From Sarcocystis neurona (lineage: Eukaryota > Apicomplexa > Conoidasida > Eucoccidiorida > Sarcocystidae): a stretch of 64,000 nt of DNA. Below, piece by piece: positions 11,833 to 22,400 of the stretch. The position numbers and the translations under genes were made by a program. The DNA lies in NCBI GenBank assembly GCA_000727475.1, contig KL647290.1, positions 137,213 through 201,212 on the forward strand, read 5' to 3'. How positions within the stretch are numbered: position 1 is the first letter of the stretch; each line of letters begins with the position of its first letter. Under the pieces are notes generated by a model that saw nothing but the letters and a program-made list of their open reading frames with translations, made no database searches and was not told the origin of the DNA.

Positions 11833-11998
11833 GGGAACTTCTTTATCTTCTTTAGTTGAACAGCAGCACCCCTGCTGCTCTACGAGAGTAGGAACTTCTT
11901 CATCTTCTTGAGCAGCAGCACCCCTGCTGCTCTACGGGAGTAGGAACTTCTTCACCTTCTTTAGTTGAACAGCAGCAGCCCTGCTGATCTACGAGAGT
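11833..11998. repeat. three-copy 52-58 bp minisatellite with internal hairpin
   Basis: Copies begin at 11833, 11891 and 11943, each starting GGAACTTCTT and ending CTACGRGAG. Each copy carries an internal inverted repeat of CAGCAG..CTGCTG form. The unit lies about 500 bp beyond the stop codon of the minus-strand GAPM-like gene. Confidence 0.8.
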
Positions 11999-12505
11999 CC
12001 TTCTGCGTTCCTGCGGTCGACAGAAAAAGACTGTTTCTGCTTCTTCACAGCCACCCACCGGTGGACGACCCATCTTTTTCTGGTGCAAAAGAGAGACGTA
12101 TTCTCTTCCTTGTATTCTTCGAAGAAGTGCTTGCATCTCCGACTCCTCTGTCCGACAAAGAAGCAAAAATCCTCTCTCACTTTAATTCAACAGTTGATCT
12201 ACGGAATTACCCCCTCGGCGCGAGTCTTCGTCAGTCCAAGAAGACAAACGGTGGCCTCTTTGATTTTCCTTCGCACTTGCAGCAGGACAAAGGGAAACGA
12301 AAAACAACTTCTTCGTTCTCTCTCTTTTCCTCTCCGTTTCCCGTCCTCACACAGCGACTCGTGGACAACCTTCCACGGCACAACAACACACACCGCCATA
12401 ACAGGGAGCTCTTCGTTGTCAGCCATCAGCTTTTGAAGAGAAAGAAGAAAAAGACGAAAACGTCTCCATCATTTTGGAGAGGAGGGAAGGGCCGGAAGAG
12501 AAGAA

Positions 12506-13209
12506 TTATTGGTAGTTGGTATTGAGCACTCCCATCTCGACGCCCTGCGCGACTTGCTGCTGCAGCTGAGAATAGTCGTAGTGCGTAGGAATTTGCCCTG
12601 CGGCTCCTGCGCTTGTCGCGTACTGCACGCCCACATTTCCTGCCGTTGCTGCCGGTCCTCCAACTGCAGCTGCTCCTCCTGCTGCTGCTCCTCCGGCTCC
12701 GCCCTCTGCGCCTGCAGCAGGAAGTCGCACATATCCCTGCGGCGTCACTGCCTGATAGACAGGACCCGCGGAGGCAGGCATCACCAGCTGCGCCGCCGAC
12801 GGACTGCCGCTGCCGCTGCCGACGGCCGCTTCGTACGGCGATGCCGCAGCCGCGTATCCCGGCGAAGCCGTGAGACCTGCAGCACCTGCGGTGCTCCCCC
12901 CCATGGTTCCTTCTGCTGCTCCGGGCAGTCCCTGAGCTGCTGCACCGCCGCCTGCTCCTCCGCCGTAGTAGTAGCTGTCCGACTGCGAGCTCGTGGCAGC
13001 CGTTTCTTCCTCTAGGCCCTCGAGTCCCCCGCCTCCGCCGCCCCCTGGCAGGACTATGTCTGTGTTGATATCTCTGCAGTGTAGTTCTGGGGACCACTTG
13101 TCCAGCAGCGGCTCAAATAGATATGCCCAGTAGCACGCTGTTGCGTAAGCCCCTGCTACTGTCAGCAGCATGAATACTGCTCCGAACCCGGAGAAGACCA
13201 TGAGGATCA
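12506..13209 (-). CDS. GAPM-like gene, exon 4 (residues 315-548)
   Basis: It starts after GCTGCTGCTGCAG. Its first two bases (TG) complete the split Met codon from exon 3, so the fifth and sixth membrane segments read continuously across the junction. After the last helix come FEPLLDKWSPELHCRDIN and then a long Gly/Ala-rich tail to the stop at 12506-12508. Frame and hydrophobicity agree exactly with exon 3. Confidence 0.7.
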
Positions 13210-16200
13210 CTGCAGCAGCAGCAACACAAGCGCAAGCCAGCAGCACGGCGTCGGGACGGAGGATCCACAAAGAAGAAAAAGAACAGGGCGAGGACGAGAG
13301 GGAAAATGTGCGAGATAGGTGACGGGAGGAAGCCGAAGAAAAAGAAGTGAGAAAAGGATGACATAAACAGAAAGAGCCAAACGAGAGACGACAGAGAGGA
13401 CGACGCAGAAAAAGAGGAGAAGAGATACAGACGTGATGTAGACCCGCTGCGGCGACTCCGCAGCAGCAGCAGAATTCACCCGCGACAGGAAGAAATTACG
13501 AAGAAGAGAAAGCACGCAGAATAGTGACGAAGATGGAAGAAGACGAAAGAAAATAAACGGGAAGACAAGTGCGAGGGAGACGAAGGAAAGGAAGGCGACT
13601 TCAAGAAAGCGAAGAAGGGGAACAACATAAGACAATCTCTTTCTGCCAAGAGTGCGGAGGCAGAAAGGCGAACTCATGAGATGACCGGCCAAAACAGTCG
13701 CCAGAGAAAAGGAGAAACACAAATAAAAGAAAAACCAACGCAGGACTCCCACATCCTTTTCAAGCAGACACCACATACACAGGCGTACATATATACGTAC
13801 GTATGCAAACGGCCGCAGTCTGTACCTGGGTGACGACTACTAGGCTTAGCCAAGGAGGCCGGCACGGCACCGAAGAAAAGCAAGAACGGTTGAAGCGACG
13901 ATAAAAAACTTGTCAAATGAACTTGAGGGGGAAATGGGAAAAGAGATTCTTATCTGCGAGAGACAAACGCGTGGGGTGCATGCATGCAGGCGTTCTTATC
14001 ACCAATGTGGACCGACTATCCTTTCATTGCGGAGAGGGAGAGAACAGAACACGCCCACTGCTGCTGCTGTTACTACTTCAGCTGCGCTACACATTGTTGA
14101 CCCCAGCCTCCTGCACACGTCTGCCCCAGTAAAATGGCAGCTGCAAAGAAAAGGCGACTTTACGGCGCTTCAGTCGCATTACACGGGGTAAAATATCCAC
14201 ACATATACACATACCTACACAAACGGTCTGCCAGCATTCGTATAGTTGTTATACGTAGATTATATATTGTAGACATACATATACTCAATATGTGTACGTC
14301 GCCAGGAGATAAAAGTAGACAAAGGAGTGTCAGCGAATCTTCCAAGAGGGGAAATTCTCACAAAACAGAACGCGAGGGCTACGCAGCACTAATATACTAC
14401 TTGTATGTGTAGATGCCACAGAGGTGTATGTACACATCGTCTTGCGAGGAAGAAGACAGCAGCTCAAATAAACGGCGACGTTTTCCACGAAATTCAAACA
14501 GAGGGACACACGTATCTTGCAGTGCTCGTGGAAAGGAAACGCTTACGAGAAAGACACGAAGATATGTCCATATCTGATACACAGGCAGACACATCCATAC
14601 TATATATACGCATATATATATACATAACATATACATATAGCTAATATGTATATATACGTAATACATATATATATAGTAGATATACATATATGTACATTAT
14701 ATATATATGTATATATGTATAAGATCGATAGGCACGGGGACACACATACAGTATAACTACATATATATAGAGAGAGACATATATCTCATATGTATATACA
14801 CGTTATACATGTATGCATATGTATATACATAATAGATATATATACATACACATTAGATATACAGAAATATACATAATACGTGTATACATATACGCCTATA
14901 CAAGACATATATATATATATATTCTTGAACGTCATGCCGTACGCTTGTGTCAGTATACCTCATATGTATATATACGTAATACATATACACGTATGCATAT
15001 ATATAGATATATATACACTCATAGTTGATATACACATATACACACAAACTACGTGTGTATACATACACATATATTCAAGATATATATGTGTATATATTCT
15101 TGAAGATCGCGCGGTATGCGTGTGTCAGTAGAGAAGCCACAATATAAACTGCGAAAATGAAGAGGGGTACACATACATAGAGACTGAGAGACATCTTTCT
15201 TTCCCTTTCACTACCTCTCCCCAGCAGGAACCTCATACACATACATCACCTACGCACACACACATATATAAAGAATGTAGATACAGACGTAGGTAGCCTG
15301 ATATCGTGTGTAGGCAGCTATTTTGTATATACGTAGGCAAAAACGCGCTCATCTACGCGTTACGGAATACACACATATACACGTGCATGCAGAGGTACTT
15401 ACCCATCTATTACGTCATGTACATATATAGCTATAGGACTACATGCCGACGTACCTAATCATCTATTCATAAAGAAATACACATATACACCCATATGTAT
15501 ATATAGAGAGAGATAGTTTCAAACGAACTGTCAACATTGCATACACATATATATGCGGAAGAGCACTTCAAGAAGAACAACCTCTCCATTCTGTATATAT
15601 GTATATATGTATGTGTAGATGACCGCAAGTGTCACCCAGGTGAGATCACCTGTCACTGCTTCTCTGCATATATCTCCTGCATTCTTTCTCTCAGTATCTC
15701 TTTTCCCTCTCTGTTCGTCTTCCCCAAAACTGACGAGCCTTTCCTCAGACTTGGCTACTTGCCCTCCACGTAGTTTCTTTGCGGTCTTTCGACTTCCCAT
15801 TCGCCTGCCTACGGCAGTCTGTCCACATACGTATGCGTCTCACGTCTGAATGAAGAAGACCTACGAAATCGCTCTTGCCAGGTGGAAATAAATCTACGGG
15901 TGCTACACATGGGCAGGTCGACGTGTGCCGTCACTTTCCCTTTCCCCTTCCTTTTCTTCACCTGCCTGCTAGTACTACCCGCCTGTTACCGCGCGTTACT
16001 CCATCTGCAGATACAGACATACGAATATATATGTGTGTGCGCATATATATGTATGGGTGCCTCTCTCTCTCTAAGTGGGAGGGAGCCAGAAATCCCATTT
16101 TTCAGGATGTTGACCACCAGGATATGTTCTCTCCTCGTATAGAGTGCCTCTACGTGGATGTAAGTATGTCCGTCTCGACAGATATATACACGTAAATATG

Positions 16201-19200
16201 AAAGGGAAGAGCATGAGGCGCACACGGGGGGCCAATCCTCCGGCAGAAACACACCTGTTTACACGTGTTCCCCCGGAGACGCACATGGAGAGAGCTGAAG
16301 TACCAACTTTTTTTTCCTGCCCTTCTCTTTCTCTCTGTTACGCGAAGATGACCGGCAACGACTTCAGTCCCTTCCCATGTAATTCACACAAGGAAAGTAC
16401 GCAGACGATACACAGATCGAAACAGACGGCGAGACAGCCATGCGCACGTATGAAAACGAGTGCATGCATATGAAAGAAGACGAGAAAATCTACTTTCTAC
16501 AGAAACGCGAGTGAAGTTCTCGATAAAAGGCGGAAGCAACAACTTCACACCTCCCCGTTTAGAGCACCAATGCGTCCACTTTGCTGCTGCGCAGCTTCTG
16601 CCGTCGCGACCCCGAAAAACGTCATTTCTTCGTTCGTCCTCTACTGTCACTGGCGGCGTCATCTCGAGAGTCTCCCTCTCCGCCCGTCTCCCTCTCTGCC
16701 CGTCTCCCCCTCTGTGGCCGTCTCCCTTTCTGCCCGTCCCCCTCTCTGGACGTCTCCCCCTCTGTCTCTCTCTGTTCGGGACTTACTGAGACAGCCGGAG
16801 ACGGAGAAAAGAGAAAACATGAGCCAGGCGAGTTCTTCGAATGTCCCCTCGTCGTGGTACACCTCCATATAGAAGAAGGCCCAGGCGTAGCTGAGGAGCG
16901 CCAGGCCGTCGAGCAAATTGCTGACGGTGAAGAGCAGCCACTCCGACTTTGACACGTTAAATTTGGACCACCAGGCGACAGACAAGTAGTTGAAAAGGTA
17001 GAGATATTCCACTAGTCGCAGCATTGCAGCCATCGCGTCCAGCGTTGTCGCGGCCGACAAAATCTTCGACCCGGTGCGGAACCCCTTCGTCCACCTGCCG
17101 AAGGGTCTCACACATGTCAAGGTCAGCAAGAAACGTGTGCCAAGAAAGTAGGGAGAAACGCAAGACGTAGAAACAACAAAAAAGCGGCAGAGAGGGGAAG
17201 ATGCTGGGCACACGAACAGACACGTGCACGTATGCCGGCTGAGGGGCACAGGAAGGGACACTCGCGAAGAAAGCCAACAAAGAAAGGGAAAGGAAAAAGA
17301 AGAAGACGTGGGGTGGGTCCGACAAAAGAGAGGGGAAGGAGTGAGAAATGGCAGAAGACGGGAAGAACGAGAAACGTTGTAGCACACGCGGCATCAGCAG
17401 CAGCAACAGCTGCGCACAGAAGGCAGCGGAAGGAGGAGAAGGAGCAGCAGCAGCTGTACGAGCAGCAGCTGCTGCAGCAGCGGGTGTGAGGCTCTCTTGC
17501 TAATATTCTCTAAAATAGACACAGAAGCAACGTCTTCCTTTCTCCCTCTCTCTCTCTCCTTCGACCTATCCATCTTCTTCCTCTGTTTCTCGATAATCTG
17601 AAGAAAATTTATCTTCTTGTGTACTGCAGCAACAGCAGCAAAACCAAGACACGTGCTCTCCCGCGCTTGTGCATGTTGTACTCCCCTATCTACTATCTAC
17701 ACCCATGCAGGAAACGGTGCTACAGCGTTCTCCCTGTATTCTCGTCTATCGCCCTATCTATGTAACTCCATGTATACGCGTGTACATATATATATATATG
17801 TATATATATATGTATATATATATGCCTGTTGAAGTATGGATAGGTTTATATATCTGTGCAAGCGTATAGAAGGCCGGAATTTCACAAACTCATGCGACCA
17901 CCAAGATTTTCTACCCAAACGTCGGCATGCATACAAGACGAACTCTTCGTTCTGCTGCGAGAAAAGAAGTCTGCAGCGTATACCTCCAGCCCTGCGCAGT
18001 GCGCTAGAGGAGCCAGCAACAGCGGGCAGCAGCGTTGTCTCGATCCCCGGCAGCAGCAACAGGAGCAGCAGACGCACGCCGCGCTGGCAGCAACAGCAAC
18101 AGTAGTAACACATGCGTCTCCCTGTGCTGCTGCTGCAGCTGTCACTTCGCTGGCCACTGCAGCAGGTGGGCTAGTCCACTTCCGGTGCCGCTGGGCAGAG
18201 GCAAGAGAAAAGCAGCAGCAACCACGTGGGCACCGAGAAATCTCGAGCGGCGCATGCACCTAGTCAGGAGGCGGCTCGCCGTCAAGGCATCGATACGCAA
18301 CGTTGCACGAACGCAGCAGCTATCTGTGGCCCTTCTCTTTTCTTCTTGGAGCAGACACGCAAGAAAGTGGCAGCAGCAGCAACAGCAGCCAGGCAACGAG
18401 CTGCTCAGGAAGAATCTGCAGCAGTTCAGGGAAAGTGCTGCTGCAGCTAATTGTCGCAGCGAGTCCTGCAAGCACTGCAGCAGCACCTGTGGCAGATATT
18501 CTTCTCGGCAACTGCAACACATGTTGCCCCCCCAGGAAGAAGGACTTTTCTCTCTTTTGGGCAAATCACCTGCAGCATCTCCTCCACAAGTGCCACTACC
18601 GTGAAGCATACACTGTCACAGATACTGACACACAGCTAGGTAAGCACGCACGCAGACTTGGACCCGTCTATACGCCAAGAGACACGGAGAAAATTACCCA
18701 GCCACACATGCCTGCCTCTGCGGACCTAATAAAGGCGTCTTTGTATACTCCTATGTATATGCACACACGTGTGTACTCCCCACCTGGAAGAATATATATG
18801 TATATTTGTATATGCGGGTGTGTGTGCATACATATAGACGTATACGAATAAGTGAAGGTAAGAGGGGAACTGCTGTATGCATGCGTTTTCACGTGAGAAA
18901 GTGACACTCTCGTACAGGTGTGGACAAAGTCAGTAGTGATAAAGTCTACGCTCATGTAGCTGTTTCCTCCGTAGTAGTAGTCCACTGTGGAAAACCCAGC
19001 GGCTTTTCTGCAAAGAATGTAGAGACGCACTTTCCACCTGCTGGAGACAGAAAGAGAGAGAAGAGAAAAGAGAGAGAGGAAAAGAGACGTGTGTACGCCT
19101 TCGCCGTCCCAAAAGGACCGCCACAAATATGTGTGCGCTTGTTAATTTCTTGTCGTTGGCCTAAAACTCTCAAAGAGCGAGAAGGAAGACTCGATGTCGG

Positions 19201-19843
19201 TGAAACACCGTTGAACGCGCGGTGTACGTACACCACAAAAAAACGACAGAAAAGTGTAGCAGAGGAGCCGGGGCACCGTATAAAGACAGAGAGGAAGAGA
19301 GAAGACTTGCTTTGAGTCGTCGGCAACGAAGGCTTGAAAGAGAGCAAGAAGGACGGTGCCAATTAAGTAGAGCGTCATCAGGACGACCATGGTGAGGTGA
19401 AAGCCGTTTGACATTTCTGGGTAGGCGTGGAAAGTGAAGACCCATCTTCCGCCGAAGGCGAGGAAGAAAATGCACATGAGCGCCATCGCGACAGTTTTGA
19501 GAGAAAGAGAAAGTCGCAGCAGCTTGCGGGTGAGCAGGTGAATCAACGGCGTGTGTTCTTCTCCCCGCGGGCTCGGCTCCTCATCGAGGTAGCCCGCTGC
19601 GCCAGCAGCAGCACCACCTCCCATGCCACTCTCCGGGCCGCCGCCGCTGCTGCTGAGGCCGTACGGGGCACCGGCAGCACCAGTAGTGACTGACAGAGGG
19701 GAGCCGCCGCCTGAAGCAGCACTGTAGAAAACCCCTCCTGATGCGGACCCATTTCCCCCTGCGGCGGGGGGCATGTCTGCGAACATTTGGTGCTGCTGCT
19801 GCGCAAGCAGCGTTTCGTCGCCCTCCACGCCGAGGGCGTACAT
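12506..19843 (-). CDS. GAPM-like six-transmembrane inner membrane complex protein
   Basis: Four exons on the minus strand, 19843-19311, 19007-18906, 17094-16787 and 13209-12506, join to a 548-codon frame with stop TAA at 12506-12508. Residues 1-95 are Gly/Ala/Ser-rich. Membrane segments are seen at about 115-138, 148-172, 232-253, 263-287, 298-320 and 322-345. Residues 366-548 form a Gly/Ala/Ser-rich tail ending LNTNYQ. The short polar loops between paired helices and the YYYGGNSYM segment after the second helix fit the apicomplexan GAPM family (glideosome-associated proteins with multiple membrane spans), which sit in the alveolar membranes and tie the motility machinery to the underlying network. 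The low-complexity ends make it longer than usual for the family. Junction 3 is secure. Junction 1 needs a GC donor and junction 2 a weak GT donor, so a small exon could be missing between 17.1 and 18.9 kb. CTTCTGCAG directly before the ATG suggests an intron upstream, so the N-terminus may be incomplete. Confidence 0.62.
13210..16786 (-). other. GAPM-like gene intron 3 (3.6 kb) with microsatellite field
   Basis: A GT-AG intron on the minus strand. Bases flanking both exons are purine-rich on the plus strand, meaning pyrimidine-rich in the transcript. The interior at about 14.57-15.55 kb is AT-rich microsatellite DNA. TGCATGCATGCA lies at 13977-13988. No additional exon could be supported inside. 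Confidence 0.6.
14570..15550. repeat. AT microsatellite field with 175-bp duplication
   Basis: Nearly a kilobase of TATATGTATATACGTAATACATATA-type sequence. A longer unit is duplicated: ATTCTTGAACGTCATGCCGTACG.. at 14921 and ATTCTTGAAGATCGCGCGGTATG.. at about 15096, each followed by TTGTGTCAGTA or GTGTGTCAGTA. All open frames here read Tyr/Ile/His/Thr and are not coding. Confidence 0.85.
16787..17094 (-). CDS. GAPM-like gene, exon 3 (residues 212-315)
   Basis: It carries membrane segments 3 and 4 and most of 5, with conserved-looking loops such as WWSKFNVSKSEW and EVYHDEGTFEEL. It ends at a near-consensus donor (A|GTAAGT, intron from 16786 downward). The acceptor is GGCAG before 17094 after a pyrimidine-rich stretch. 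An alternative AG 12 bp upstream would be in the same phase. Confidence 0.65.
18906..19007 (-). CDS. GAPM-like gene, exon 2 (residues 178-212)
   Basis: It encodes the segment containing DYYYGGNSYMSVDFITTDF. The acceptor chosen is CTTTGCAG before 19007. An alternative acceptor about 27 bp upstream (ending CCAGCAG) keeps the same frame and would add nine residues. The donor GTCACT after 18906 gives the right phase but is weak. GTACGA seven bases earlier is a better donor but breaks the frame unless an extra small exon exists. Confidence 0.5.
19311..19843 (-). CDS. GAPM-like gene, exon 1 (residues 1-177)
   Basis: It starts at the ATG at 19843-19841 and covers the low-complexity N-terminus and the first two membrane segments, ending after ADDS plus two bases. 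The following bases are GCAAGT, a standard GC-type donor. The nearest GT, two bases later, gives the wrong frame with the acceptors seen at 19.0 kb. The bases before the ATG form a good 3' splice site (CTTCTTCTGCAG), so an upstream exon in 20-21 kb is likely. Confidence 0.62.
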
Positions 19844-22170
19844 GCTGCAGAAGAAGGGGCAGGGAAGGGAGAGAAAGAGAGGACGTCGAGAGACGGCCAA
19901 AAAGAGAAGAAGAGGACGGAGGCCGGGAAGGAGAGAAGAAAAGGTGTCGCACACAGGAACACGAGACGGAGGGGGCAGAAAAGAGGTGACGGCCTGAGAG
20001 AAGCGAAGCAGACGAAGTGAAGAAGGGGGAGAAGAAAGAAGGCGGGGGGGAAGGGAGGACCGGACGGGAAAACGACAACGGTGAAAGGAAGTGGGAAGGA
20101 ATTGCAAGCAGAGAAGGACCCGGGAAGGGGAGAGCGGGGCGCGTGAAGACAGGAAAGTTGGGTAAGACGAAGAGTGTGCGGGAAAGTTAAAGAGGAAGGA
20201 GAGGAGGAGAAGAGGAGAGGATAGCAAGAAGGAAGAAAGGAAAGAACGCAGCAGGCGCACACACACACACACACACACACAGATCAACGAAGAAGAAGGC
20301 CAGGTACAGATCAAGTGTCTCGGGTTTTTTTCCAGAAGCAGGACGGGCGCAGGGCAACGGCAGCAATGGCAGCGGCACGGCGAAAGTAGCAGGAGCAGCT
20401 GCCGCAGCTGCAACAAAAGTGGGAAGGCAAATGAAGAAGGAGGAAGGACTAGAGGAGTTGTTGTGGCTGAGGAGAGCTACGGCAGGGATGCGGCAAAAGT
20501 AAACGCAGCGACGCAACTGCGCTGCAGTGGTGGGCTGCGCCGCACAGGCAGCAACCCGGAAACGGCAGCACCAGGAACACAAGAAGGAAACCGGAGAAGA
20601 AGATGACAAAAAGAGGAAGTATATGGTAGTTGGCTGTGTCGGGCACATGGACGAGCTGCAGGACGCTGCAGGACACCACCACGCGGTTCCCGCCGCAGCA
20701 ACGGCGGCACAAGAAGCAGGGGGAAAACGCGGCGGCAGCGACCAGCCTGAGACAACGTAGCAGCAGGAGCCGCGGCAGCCCAGGAGGGACGCCCAGCAGC
20801 CGAACAAGGAGGAGAGAAAACAACTGCTAAGAAGATGCAGCAAAAGGTAGGCGCTAAAAAGTTGCGTGAGTCGTGTTTTCTATAAACTTCAGTGGCATTT
20901 GAACAGCGATGTGCAGCTGGGCTGCGCGGTTGCACGCCTGCTGCAGCGGCTGAGAAAGACAGCAACAACACCGCACAGGGTGTGGCAGCAGACGGCAGCT
21001 CGACAGCCACGGCGAGAAGCTGCACCGAAAGAGCGGCAGCGGAAGCAGTGGCAGCAGAAAACCAAGCAGGAAAAGATTCAGATCCACTTCCTGCGTCTGT
21101 CGGGTGTGAAAATGACCGAAGAGGCAACTCACAAAGAAACCAACAGAAGACAGCTGCCGCTCTCTCTCTCCTCCTCGCTCTGCTCGAACTCCGCCGCTAC
21201 ACACAGGAGCAGCTGCATCATCGCTACTATGTCCGCCGCCAACACCGCGAGAAAAACACGCGACCGACCAAACGGTCCCTCGTTGCCGGGCTGTTCTGCT
21301 GCTTGCGCAGTGTTTCTGCCGGTCCTGTTGCGCTGTGTGTGTGTGTGTGTGTGTGTGTTTGTGCGCGTGTGGGTGTGTGTGACGCGGCTCTTCTTGTATT
21401 GCTGTTCCTGCTGAGGTCGGTCGCTGCTGCCGCTGTTGGTCTTGCTGTCGCCGCGGAGTCTTCCCTGCCGCTGTTGGTCTTCAACGACTCACTTCCTCCT
21501 GACCTGCATGTGCTCCTGCAGCTGTAGCAGTACGAGAAGGAAGAGGAGGAGCAGCTACTTTTCCTCGAACTCGGGTGGGGATGCCAGGACTCCCGCTGGT
21601 GCTGCTGCTCAGGCAGCGGCGACAACTGCCGCTGTTTCTAAGCGTCCACCTCACACGGCTACTGCTCTCCTTGGGGCTACAGCCGCCTTCTCGGACTGCT
21701 TCCTCCCCGGTCGCCTACTCGTGCTGCACTGCTCGTATGCTCTTGCAGGTCTAGCTTGGCGGTTGCTGCTGGTGCGACCGCTTTGCCTGTACTTCTCTCC
21801 TGCTGCTGCTTCTGCTGCTGCTTCTCCTGCCGCTGTAGCGAGTAGCAGTTTCCTTCGTTGGTCCTGTGCAGACCACGCTGGTGGGGCTGCTACTGGCGGC
21901 AGATCGCGTGTATAGGGGTGAGAAACAGAACAAGAGAAGTGGCACTGGGGAACGGGAGGAAGCACGGACCGACGCAACCACGCATACGTCTCAGCTACGA
22001 AATTGAAAAGGATAGCTGCTGTTCGTAGCGTAGGGGAAGCGCACGAGCCAGTACAGCCATGCGCATACGTCTGATCTTCGAAATTAAGGATTAAAGCCCG
22101 TGTTCGTAGCTATTTTCGGAGACGACGACCTGCCAGCGGCGGCGCCGCGGCCACATCTCATAACGAACTA
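19844..22170. other. upstream DNA of the GAPM-like gene; low-complexity
   Basis: From 19,850 to about 20,260 the plus strand is purine-rich (GGGAAGGGAGAGAAAG), the expected signature of a minus-strand intron or leader. (CA)12 lies at about 20,258-20,281, CAG-rich DNA at 20.35-21.1 kb, and (GT)12 near 21,336-21,359. From 21.4 to 21.9 kb the plus strand is CTG-rich. Open frames of up to 245 codons follow these composition biases. A non-coding or N-terminal first exon of the GAPM-like gene probably lies here but could not be placed. Confidence 0.45.
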
Positions 22171-22176
22171 GTGACT

Positions 22177-22400
22177 TACTCCCGCCGCTTTGCTGTTGCT
22201 CCTGTTGCTTGCACTAGCTACTTTTGCCACTGCCCGAGAAAGGGCTGACGTAGTCACCCCGCTCTGCTGTTGCCGCTGCTCCTTGCAGCAGCTACTTTTG
22301 CCACTTCTCGCAGAAGGGCTGACCTACTCCCACCGCTTTGCTATTTGCTGCTGCTCCTTGCACCACCTACCTTTGCCACTGCTCGTGGGAGGAATGACCG
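22177..22400. repeat. three-copy 74-bp tandem repeat
   Basis: Copies begin at about 22177, 22251 and 22325, each containing CTTTGCTGTTGC-like, CTCCTTGCA and CTACYTTTGCCACT blocks and ending GGGCTGACC or a variant. The period of 74 is not a multiple of three, so the unit does not keep a reading frame. It is therefore more likely non-coding than a protein repeat. Confidence 0.75.

Noticed and set aside
19142..20416. Extended 424-codon frame containing GAPM exon 1
   Set aside because: Only the part from ATG 19843 to 19311 looks coding. Sequence upstream of the ATG is Ser/Leu/Phe from pyrimidine-rich DNA with a clear CTGCAG acceptor just before the ATG.
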